Source: Vagococcus acidifermentans (lineage in GTDB: Bacteria; Bacillota; Bacilli; Lactobacillales; Vagococcaceae). From it: a DNA stretch of 64,000 bases. The DNA is taken from positions 124,001 through 188,000 of the forward strand of contig NZ_NGKC01000003.1 in assembly GCF_003987655.1 (NCBI RefSeq), given 5' to 3'. Under the pieces are notes generated by a model. The model was not told where the DNA came from. It did not search any database and saw only the letters and a program-made list of their open reading frames with translations. The first letter of the stretch is position 1; each line of letters starts with the position of its first letter. Position numbers and translations under genes: made by a program. This document shows positions 34,654-42,286 of the stretch, in pieces.

Positions 34654-35940
34654 ATGAAGTTAGAGCTTGGGAAAATTTTAATCCAAGATGTCATCGTTGG
34701 CAGGGATGAAAAAATTGAGAACCAGACATTGTATATCAATGATGAGGAAATCAGCAATCTGGTTTTAGCGGACGATCGTCTGATTTCTTGTCAAGTAGTT
34801 ATTGCTAAACCTGGTGACAGTACTAGAATCACACCTGTGAAAGATGTCATTGAGCCAAGATGCAAAGTGGCTTCAGCCGGCGGCATATTTCCGGGTGTCA
34901 TTAACCGGGTGGATACAGTCGGCAGCGGTCGGACGCATGTCTTGAAGGGATGCAGTGTGATGACTGTCGGGAAAATTGTCGGCTTTCAGGAAGGGATTGT
35001 GGATATGACCGGACCTGGTGCCGAGCTGACCCCTTTTTCCAAATTAATCAATATTTGTCTGGTGATATCGCCCCGTGACGGAGTGGAACCGCATCAATAT
35101 GAAGAAGCTGTCCGTCTGGCAGGACTGAAAGTTGCGGATTATCTAGGCAAGCTGGGGCAATCAGTCACTCCTGACGAACTGGAAACTTATGAAACACTGC
35201 CGTTTCTTGAACAGGTCGAGCAGTACCCTGATCTTCCTAAAGTCGGTTACGTGTATATGCTTCAGACGCAAGGACTGCTGCACGATACGTATGTTTACGG
35301 CACGGATGCAAAACACATTATCCCGACAGTGCTGTACCCGACGGAAGTCATGGACGGTGCGGTTATCAGCGGGAATTGTGTCTCTGCCTGCGATAAAAAC
35401 ACGACATATCACCACCAGAACAACCCGATTATAGAAGACTTGTATCAGCAGCACGGCAAGGAAATCAACTTTGTCGGTGTTATCATCACCAATGAGACTG
35501 TTTACCTTAAAGACAAACAACGTTCGAGCGACTTTGTGGCAAAACTGGCGGAATTTCTCGGTTTGGATGGTGTCATCATCTCTCAAGAAGGATTTGGCAA
35601 CCCTGATACAGATTTGATTATGAACTGTAAAAAAGTGGAAGAAAAAGGGATTAAAACAGTCATCGTGACCGATGAATACGCTGGCAGGGATGGCGCCAGT
35701 CAGTCTTTAGCAGATGCTGACAAACTGGCAACCGCCGTGGTAACAGGCGGCAACGCGAATGAGCTGATTACGCTGCCTAAGATGGCAAAAGTTATCGGCC
35801 AGCTGGATTATGTCGATGTTATCGCCGGAGGATTTGACGGCAGTTTGAATGCTGACGGTTCCATCGAAGTCGAAATTCAAGCTATTACCGGTTCAACCAA
35901 TGAACTTGGCTTTAACTATATGTCCGCTAGAGGCGTTTAG
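34654..35940 (+). CDS. grdE: glycine reductase component B, alpha/beta proprotein GrdE
   Basis: Substrate-specific component that binds glycine through a pyruvoyl carbonyl. The 428-residue proprotein is expected to self-cleave before a Cys to give two subunits; the likely site is in GNCVSACDKNTTYHHQNNP (about residue 245). With GrdB it forms the glycine-specific protein B, rather than the sarcosine (GrdF/G) or betaine (GrdH/I) type. The gene is followed 51 bases later by grdA. GGTGAAGG precedes the ATG. Confidence 0.93.
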   Translation: MKLELGKILIQDVIVGRDEKIENQTLYINDEEISNLVLADDRLISCQVVIAKPGDSTRITPVKDVIEPRCKVASAGGIFPGVINRVDTVGSGRTHVLKGCSVMTVGKIVGFQEGIVDMTGPGAELTPFSKLINICLVISPRDGVEPHQYEEAVRLAGLKVADYLGKLGQSVTPDELETYETLPFLEQVEQYPDLPKVGYVYMLQTQGLLHDTYVYGTDAKHIIPTVLYPTEVMDGAVISGNCVSACDKNTTYHHQNNPIIEDLYQQHGKEINFVGVIITNETVYLKDKQRSSDFVAKLAEFLGLDGVIISQEGFGNPDTDLIMNCKKVEEKGIKTVIVTDEYAGRDGASQSLADADKLATAVVTGGNANELITLPKMAKVIGQLDYVDVIAGGFDGSLNADGSIEVEIQAITGSTNELGFNYMSARGV

Positions 35941-35991
35941 CATAGGGCATAGAAATGAGTGCGCTTACAAACGATAAGGAGGAAACGAATG

Positions 35992-36465
35992 ATGACATTA
36001 CAACTTGCTAATAAAAAAGTGTTAGTTATCGGTGACCGTGACGGTGTTCCGGGACAGGCGATTGAAGCTTGTCTGGCGAATACCGGAGCAGAAGTGATTT
36101 TTTCGTCAACAGAATGCTTTGTTTGAACGGCTGCCGGCGCAATGGATTTGGAAAATCAACGTAGAGTGAAAGAAGCAGCAGAAACTTACGGTGCTGAGAA
36201 CGTTGTTGTACTAATTGGTGCAGCAGAAGGCGAAGCCGCAGGTTTAGCTGCCGAAACGGTAACGAACGGTGATCCAACGTATGCAGGTCCATTGACGAAC
36301 GTGCAGCTAGGTTTAGCTGTATACCATGTTGTTGAACCAGAATTTAAAGAGCTTGTCGATGATACAGTATATGACGAACAGGTCGGGATGATGGAGATGA
36401 TATTGGATGTGGACGATATCACAGCAGAAATGACCGATATCCGGAATGACTATTCTAAATACTGA
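35992..36465 (+). CDS. grdA: glycine reductase protein A, selenoprotein GrdA (in-frame UGA = Sec)
   Basis: Selenoprotein A takes the carboxymethyl group from protein B and delivers it to protein C. Translation must read TGA at 36124-36126 as selenocysteine, residue 45 in the context [15 protein letters not shown], the family signature. Both sides are in one frame and together give 157 residues, the usual length. AAGGAGG lies upstream; ATG 35989 is an alternative start three bases earlier. A plain gene finder would call only the part after the UGA. A bSECIS-like hairpin follows the UGA. Confidence 0.96.
36124..36157 (+). promoter_or_regulatory. grdA UGA codon and bSECIS-like hairpin
   Basis: GATTT (36145-36149), loop GGA (36150-36152), AAATC (36153-36157). 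The loop begins 24 bases after the UGA, inside the 16-37 base spacing I recall for bacterial SECIS elements, and starts with G as expected for SelB recognition. The lower stem is less clear. Confidence 0.6.
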
Positions 36466-36501
36466 TGACCCAAGCGGTATATTCAAGTAAGGAGGCGTAC
36501 T

Positions 36502-37806
36502 ATGACAAATAGGTTTAGAGTGGTTCACTACATCAACCAGTTCTATGCAGGGATTGGCGGTGAAGAAAAAGCCGACACAAAACCGTTTGCCAAATCAGAG
36601 ATTATTGGTCCGGGGATGGCATTCAGCGAGGCGCTGGGAGATACTGTTGAGATTGTCGGCACAGTGGTCTGCGGCGACAGTTATTTTAATGAAAATCTGG
36701 AGACGGCGGAGCAGGAAGTCCTTGCCTTCATCGAGTCTTATCGTCCTGATTTAGTGATTGCCGGTCCGGCTTTTAATGCGGGCAGGTATGGAATGGCTTG
36801 CGGCGCTGTGGCCAAGGCGGTCATGCAGAAATTGAACATTCCGGCTGTTACCGGGATGTATGAAGAGAATCCGGGCGCTGACATGTACAAAAAGGATGCG
36901 TACATCGTGCCTACCCGCAACAATGCGGCCGGCATGAGAAAAGCTGTGCCCGTTATGGCAAAACTAGCATTAAAACTTCTGAATAAGGAAGAAGTCTCAC
37001 CGGAAACTGACACTTATTTTGTCAGACACCGAATGAACCATATGACGGCAAAACGCGGCTCGGAAAGAGCTGTAGACATGTTGATTAAAAAAATAAAAGG
37101 GGAACAGTTTGTTACCGAATACCCGATGCCTGAATTTGATAATGTCCAGCCGTCTGAAGCGTTGACGCACCTTGCGGAAGCTAAGATTGCGTTAGTGACT
37201 TCCGGCGGTATCGTGCCAAAAGGCAATCCGGATCATATTGAATCAAGCAGTGCATCCAAATACGGGACGTACTCGATTGCTGAATACGGAGCGTTAAGTG
37301 CGGCTACGCATGAAACAGCCCATGGCGGCTATGACCCGGTCTATGCCAATCAAGATCCGAATCGGGTGCTTCCGCTAGATGTGTTGCGCGACATGGAAAA
37401 AGAAGGAGAAATAGGCAGCCTGCATGACTATTTTTATACAACGGTCGGCAACGGCACCTCGGTCGCCAATGCACGAGCCTATGCAGCAGAAATTTCTAAA
37501 AAACTGCAAGCTGACGGCGTCGATGCGGTGATCTTGACTTCCACCTGAGGCACATGCACACGTTGCGGTGCAACGATGGTGAAAGAAATAGAAAAAACAG
37601 GCATCCCTGTCGTTCATATTTGTACAGTCGTACCGATTTCATTGACAGTCGGCGCGAACCGAATCGTCCCTGCAGTAGCTATTCCTCATCCGCTGGGCAA
37701 TCCGGCTCTGGACAAAGCAGAAGAGAAAAAGCTTCGGCGCACAATCATCGAAAAAGCCTTGCTTGCTCTGACAACAGCAGTTGCCGAGCAGACAGTTTTT
37801 GAATAA
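36502..37806 (+). CDS. grdB: glycine reductase component B, gamma selenoprotein GrdB (in-frame UGA = Sec)
   Basis: Selenoprotein subunit of protein B that reductively removes the amino group of the GrdE-bound glycine. The frame is interrupted only by TGA at 37546-37548 (residue 349) in the context TSTUGTCTRCGATMVKEIE, the conserved GrdB motif. Read through, it gives 434 residues, the family length. Without Sec the protein would lose 85 C-terminal residues. AGGAGG precedes the ATG. A hairpin directly after the UGA fits bSECIS. Confidence 0.96.
37546..37575 (+). promoter_or_regulatory. grdB UGA codon and bSECIS-like hairpin
   Basis: CGTTGC (37561-37566), loop GGT (37567-37569), GCAACG (37570-37575), with further pairing outside (CAC with GTG). 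The apical loop starts 19 bases after the UGA and holds G-G-U, a good match to the SelB-recognised loop pattern. Confidence 0.75.
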
Positions 37807-37864
37807 CAACCAGTTGAACTGCCTGAATGTTTCATTCAGGCAGTTTAAGAAAGGAGCTGAATAA

Positions 37865-38821
37865 GTGAGTATTTATGATGTAGTGATTATTGGCGGCGGA
37901 CCTGCAGGGTTGACAGCTGCTTTGTATAATGCACGGGCAAGAATGAAGGTCATCGTACTGGAACAAACCAAACTGGGAGGTCAGATTGTTTCCACGCACG
38001 AGATTGCCAACTTCCCCGGTTCAATCAGGACACCGGAAACCGAGACAAGCGGACCGGAACTAATTGCTAGAATGACCGAGCAAGCCAAAGAATTTGGGGC
38101 TGAAATAGCCTTGCGGAAAGAAGTGTCATCATTAGAGCTGTCAGATACAATCAAACGGGTCACTTGTACTGACGGCACTGTTTATGAAACTTACGCCGTC
38201 ATCTGTGCTAATGGCGCATACCCGCGAGAAATCGGCTGCCCCGGTGAACGTGAACTCCGCGGCAAAGGTGTTTCTTACTGTGCGACGTGCGACGGGGCGT
38301 TCTTTGAGGAATTGGAAGTTTATGTCATTGGCGGAGGCAATTCAGCTGTAGAAGAAGCTATGTTTATTACCAGCTTTGCCAGAAAAGTGACGCTCATTCA
38401 AAATCTTCCCCATTTGACAGCTGATGCAATAGCCGTTGAGCAGGCTAAAGCCAACGATAAAATCGAGTATGTCTTCAACTCTGTGGTTGAATGTATTGAA
38501 GGCGACGGCATGGTTGAAGCAATGACAATCAGAAATACCCAAACCGGTGCATTGACTCGAATTGAGGCGGATGAAGACGACGGGCTGTTCGGCATTTTTG
38601 TCTTTATCGGAGCTGTTCCGAATACCAGCGTGTATGAAGGACTTATTGCACTGGATGAGTATGGGTATATGAAGACCGACGAGGCGATGAAGACCAGTGT
38701 TCCCGGTGTCTTTGCCGCCGGCGATATCCGCCCGAAAGTGCTGAGACAGGTCGTGACAGCCGCCGGAGATGGTGCTGTCGCCGCTTTTTCTGCGCAGAAA
38801 TATGTTGAGAAAATCAAATAA
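37865..38821 (+). CDS. trxB: thioredoxin reductase of the glycine reductase operon
   Basis: FAD/NADPH enzyme supplying reduced thioredoxin to GrdA. FAD motif VIIGGGPAGLTAALYNAR, redox pair CATC at about residue 138, NADPH motif VIGGGNSAVEEA and C-terminal FAD motif GVFAAGDIRPK. 318 residues. GTG start after AAGGAGC. It lies between grdB and trxA, whereas in many clostridia trxB-trxA lead the operon. Confidence 0.94.
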   Translation: MSIYDVVIIGGGPAGLTAALYNARARMKVIVLEQTKLGGQIVSTHEIANFPGSIRTPETETSGPELIARMTEQAKEFGAEIALRKEVSSLELSDTIKRVTCTDGTVYETYAVICANGAYPREIGCPGERELRGKGVSYCATCDGAFFEELEVYVIGGGNSAVEEAMFITSFARKVTLIQNLPHLTADAIAVEQAKANDKIEYVFNSVVECIEGDGMVEAMTIRNTQTGALTRIEADEDDGLFGIFVFIGAVPNTSVYEGLIALDEYGYMKTDEAMKTSVPGVFAAGDIRPKVLRQVVTAAGDGAVAAFSAQKYVEKIK

Positions 38822-38834
38822 GGAGGCAACACGG

Positions 38835-39158
38835 ATGATAGAATTAACGCTGGAAAATTTTGATGAAGAGGTGACAGACAACTCCTTGCCTGTTTTGGTG
38901 GATTGGTGGGGTGAGTCCTGCGAGAATTGTCTGGCTCTCATGCCGGTTGTGGAGGAATTGGCCGCTGAATATGGCGATTCAGTTCATTTCACTAAATTCA
39001 ACACGTCGCAAAAAAAGGTGCGCCGTTTTTGCATCAAGCATAAAATCCTCGGACTGCCGGTTATTTCTCTATACAAAAATGGTGAAAAAGTCGCTGAACT
39101 CAGTCAAGACGACTGCAATAAAGAGGCGATAGAGGCAATGATTAAAACCCATTTGTAA
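38835..39158 (+). CDS. trxA: thioredoxin-like protein with CENC active site
   Basis: 107-residue thioredoxin fold donating electrons to the glycine reductase complex. The redox motif reads WWGESCENC rather than WCGPC, and the cis-proline is in ILGLPVISLYKNG. Grd-linked thioredoxins often deviate from CGPC, and such changes alter redox potential and specificity. The ATG at 38835 follows AGGAGG; an upstream frame opening at 38769 overlaps trxB and is not needed. Confidence 0.9.
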   Translation: MIELTLENFDEEVTDNSLPVLVDWWGESCENCLALMPVVEELAAEYGDSVHFTKFNTSQKKVRRFCIKHKILGLPVISLYKNGEKVAELSQDDCNKEAIEAMIKTHL

Positions 39159-39204
39159 AACCGCAGCGCCAAAAGTCTCAACTATTCAATAAAGGAGGAT
39201 GTCA

Positions 39205-40740
39205 ATGAATTATTCAATCTTACGCGGGGCGAGCTATGTCCTTGTCCACACACCGGATATGATTGAACATAACGGGACAACACAGACAACCGAAAAAATC
39301 ACCACGCCTGAGAGCAGTTACCTGAAAGATTTGTACCAACATATCAGAACCTATGAAGAGGTCGTCGATTATGCACCGAACCAAACATATATCGGCAATA
39401 TGACTTATGACGAGCTGAAGCAGATTCCCCAGCCGTGGGTCAATCAGCAGAACAGCGGTGTACGGGACGGTCGTTTTGGCGAAATCATGCCGGAACTTGA
39501 ATTTTACGGGTTGCTGCAAATCGCAGATGTGTTTGAGTTGGTGCATCTGGAAGAGCAGTTTGCCGAACAGGTGCGTGATGCACTGGCGGCACATCCTCTC
39601 TTTAAACAGGATGTTGCTAAAATCAAACATACTAAACCGCTTGAATGGCTGGAAAAAGAGCTTGCCGATAACGACGGGGAAGGGCTGTACTTCGACAGAC
39701 AACTGGTGGGATGCGTCAGCCGCGCACACCAGCTTGACCCCAATCTGAATGCCCATATCATGCTGGAAAACCTGGTTGTTAAGGCCAGCGGGATACTGGC
39801 GCTGCGGCATCTGCTGGCTAAACACCGCATCAATCCGGCAGATGTCGACTACGTCATCGAATGCAGCGAAGAAGCATGCGGTGATATGAACCAGCGCGGC
39901 GGCGGCAACTTTGCCAAGTCAATTGCTGAATTGTGCGGCTGTGTCAACGCGACCGGCAGTGATTTGCGCAGTTTTTGTGCAGGACCGACGCATGCGCTGA
40001 TTTCTGCTGCTTCACTGGTGGCGGCGGGGACGCATAAGAACGTTGTAATCGTTGCCGGCGGTGCAACAGCAAAACTAGGCATGAACGGCAAGTCGCATGT
40101 TGCCAAAGGGTTTCCGATTTTAGAGGACGTTCTTGGGGGATTTGCTGCACTTGTCAGTGAAAATGACGGTATCCATCCGCTGCTTAGACATGATTTGACC
40201 GGGATGCACAAAGTATCCAGCGGCTCCAGTCCTCAAGCGGTAACGACAGCTTTGATTGCAGATGCACTGGACAAAGCAGGACTGACAGTCAACGATATTG
40301 ATGCCTATTCCGTCGAGATGCAAAATCCTGATATCACCAAACCCGCCGGTGCCGGCGATGTACCGATTTCCAATTTAAAAATGATTGGAGCTATCGGCGT
40401 TTTGCGAAAAGAACTTGAGAAAAAAGAGCTGATGGCTTTTGTCAACGACAAAGCGCTTGTCGGCTGGGCGCCGACTCAAGGACATATTCCAAGCGGAGTG
40501 CCTTATCTCGGATTTGCCGTAGATGACTTAACTGCCGGCAATAAACACCGGGCGATGATTGTCGGCAAGGGGTCGCTGTTTCTCGGCAGAATGACCAACT
40601 TGTTTGACGGGGTGTCGATAATTATTGAACGGAATACCGGCCAGGCAGTGCAAAGCAGTCAGGCTGATTTGGAAGCACTTGTCAAAGCAGAAGTGTCTCA
40701 AGCACTGAGACGATTTGCCGACAGTCTTGCTGTAGATTAG
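39205..40740 (+). CDS. grdC: glycine reductase component C, beta subunit GrdC
   Basis: Part of protein C, which converts the Se-carboxymethyl group of GrdA to an acetyl thioester, later released as acetyl phosphate. The fold is thiolase/FabH-like, with the likely reactive Cys regions ECSEEACGDMNQRGGGNF and LRSFCAGPTHALISAASLV, then AGGATAKLGMNGKSH. 511 residues, the family length. ATG 39205 has GGAGG at a six-base distance, whereas ATG 39199 is too close to it. Confidence 0.94.
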   Translation: MNYSILRGASYVLVHTPDMIEHNGTTQTTEKITTPESSYLKDLYQHIRTYEEVVDYAPNQTYIGNMTYDELKQIPQPWVNQQNSGVRDGRFGEIMPELEFYGLLQIADVFELVHLEEQFAEQVRDALAAHPLFKQDVAKIKHTKPLEWLEKELADNDGEGLYFDRQLVGCVSRAHQLDPNLNAHIMLENLVVKASGILALRHLLAKHRINPADVDYVIECSEEACGDMNQRGGGNFAKSIAELCGCVNATGSDLRSFCAGPTHALISAASLVAAGTHKNVVIVAGGATAKLGMNGKSHVAKGFPILEDVLGGFAALVSENDGIHPLLRHDLTGMHKVSSGSSPQAVTTALIADALDKAGLTVNDIDAYSVEMQNPDITKPAGAGDVPISNLKMIGAIGVLRKELEKKELMAFVNDKALVGWAPTQGHIPSGVPYLGFAVDDLTAGNKHRAMIVGKGSLFLGRMTNLFDGVSIIIERNTGQAVQSSQADLEALVKAEVSQALRRFADSLAVD

Positions 40741-40752
40741 GGGTGAGCTGTC

Positions 40753-41910
40753 ATGTCTAATCATGTAAAGAACACGGTTAAAAAAGTATTCGAAGATTTA
40801 GCAGATGCCATCGATACGGGCAGCATGGAAAAGAGACTGAAAATCGGCCTGACAATTGACGGCAGCGAACTGGGGCCGGATGTCATGAAAGAGGCGGCGT
40901 ATGCCATCCGGAAAAAGAATTTGTTTGACCTGGTCCTTATCGGGGACGATGCGGACTGGACGGATGAGTTTATTCATGTGTCCACGACCGATTGTCAAAA
41001 AGATGCTTACAGTAAGATGGAAGAGCTTCTGGAAACTGGGGAGATTCAAGGCTGTGTCACACTGCACTATAATTTTCCGATTGGTGTGTCCACAGTCGGC
41101 AGAATCGTGACTCCGGCTTTCGGGAAAGAAGTGCTGATTGCGACCACAACAGGTACTGCCAGCGCGAATCGTAATGAAGCGATGGTACTGAATGCCGTCA
41201 ACGGCATCATCGCGGCTAAAGCTACAGGCATCACGCATCCGACCGTCGGCATCTTGAATGTGGACGGAGCAAGAACTGTTGAACGGGCATTAGTGACGCT
41301 TAAAAAGAACGGGTATGACATCATATTCGGGGAAAGCCGCCGTGCTGATGGCGGTGCCGTTTTGCGGGGGAATGACTTGCTGACTGGCGCTGTTGATGTG
41401 GTGGTTTGCGACAGTTTGACAGGCAATCTTCTCATGAAGCTGTTTTCTTCTTTCAATAGCGGCGGCAGCTACGAAGTGCTCGGCTCGGGCTATGGTCCGG
41501 GTATCGGGGAAAATCATTCAGCCAATATTTGTATCATTTCCCGTGCGAGTGGTGCGCCGGTTATCACAGGTGCATTGATGTATGCGTATGAACTGGCAAG
41601 GGGGCAGTTGCCAAAGATCAGTCAAGCTGAGTATCAACAGGCAAATAGTGCCAAACTCAAACAAATTTGTGAAAGTTTGCAACCAGTTGTTATTGAACAT
41701 CAAGCAAAAGCGGCTGCACCGGAAAAAGAAGTAGTGACTTCAGAAATTTCCGGTATTGACGTGATGGAACTGGATGATGCGGTGGCGGTTTTATGGAAAG
41801 AAAACATCTATGCAGAGAGCGGCATGGGCTGTACCGGGCCAATCGTGCTGGTAAATGAGGCTCATTATGAATCTGCCCGTACGCTGCTGGAACAAGCTGG
41901 TTATTTATAG
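40753..41910 (+). CDS. grdD: glycine reductase component C, alpha subunit GrdD
   Basis: PlsX-like subunit of protein C that carries the acetyl thioester and performs phosphorolysis to acetyl phosphate. GrdD proteins have a reactive Cys in SGMGCTGP near the C-terminus, seen here at about residue 366. The phosphate acyltransferase-like core spans residues 30-300 (ATTTGTASANRNEAMVLNA, LNVDGARTVERAL). 385 residues. It is the last gene of the operon and is followed at once by a terminator. Confidence 0.94.
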   Translation: MSNHVKNTVKKVFEDLADAIDTGSMEKRLKIGLTIDGSELGPDVMKEAAYAIRKKNLFDLVLIGDDADWTDEFIHVSTTDCQKDAYSKMEELLETGEIQGCVTLHYNFPIGVSTVGRIVTPAFGKEVLIATTTGTASANRNEAMVLNAVNGIIAAKATGITHPTVGILNVDGARTVERALVTLKKNGYDIIFGESRRADGGAVLRGNDLLTGAVDVVVCDSLTGNLLMKLFSSFNSGGSYEVLGSGYGPGIGENHSANICIISRASGAPVITGALMYAYELARGQLPKISQAEYQQANSAKLKQICESLQPVVIEHQAKAAAPEKEVVTSEISGIDVMELDDAVAVLWKENIYAESGMGCTGPIVLVNEAHYESARTLLEQAGYL

Positions 41911-41954
41911 AAAAAGCTGCCGCGAGTCGTTAAGACGCAAGCGGCAGCTTTTTT
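41911..41954. terminator. terminator at the end of the glycine reductase operon
   Basis: AAAAAGCTGCCGC (41911-41923) / GCGGCAGCTTTTTT (41941-41954), usable from both directions. Confidence 0.92.
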
Positions 41955-41962
41955 CAGTTTAT

Positions 41963-42169
41963 TTAGTGCTTCTTTTTTGCTTGATGCGATGCGGCAAATA
42001 GCACGCCTAGCCCAGCTGCAATCAAAATAAATGCCCCGGCAGTCAGTAGATAATTAACTAGTAAACCGCCGGCGAGCCCGGCCAGCAAAGCACTCGTGTA
42101 ACAGCCTATTTGCAACCGGCAGATTAACCGGCATTTGTCAGCAATCGGATGTGTTGATGGTTTGTTCAT
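41963..42169 (-). CDS. small two-helix membrane protein, unknown function
   Basis: 68 residues with a Cys-containing N-terminal segment (CRLICRLQIGC) and two hydrophobic helices (about 26-42 and 44-60), ending in HQAKKKH. I do not recognise the family. GGGAGG on the minus strand before its ATG supports expression. It sits between grdD and the DUF1576 gene. Three close Cys residues could be a metal or redox site, but that is speculation. Confidence 0.5.
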   Translation of the reverse strand: MNKPSTHPIADKCRLICRLQIGCYTSALLAGLAGGLLVNYLLTAGAFILIAAGLGVLFAASHQAKKKH

Positions 42170-42230
42170 GTACTGCCTCCCAAAAAATATGCGATGTTCC
42201 GACGTAGCGAAGAAACGGCTGCGCTTTTAC

Positions 42231-42283
42231 AAAAACATCTACCTAAAGCCAGTAACAGTTGCTGGCTTTAGGCAGATGTTTTT
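42231..42283. terminator. bidirectional terminator before the DUF1576 gene end
   Basis: AAAAACATCT-A-CCTAAAGCCAG pairs with CTGGCTTTAGG-C-AGATGTTTTT, a 21-base stem with one mismatch. Confidence 0.9.
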
Positions 42284-42286
42284 AAG

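Noticed and set aside
36121-36130. Premature stop or frameshift in grdA
   Set aside because: The TGA is in the exact Sec position of the GrdA family and both sides are conserved in one frame, so pseudogene status is less likely than recoding.
37540-37806. Separate small gene after grdB (frame 37576-37806)
   Set aside because: It is the Sec-dependent C-terminal part of GrdB, in the same frame across the TGA.
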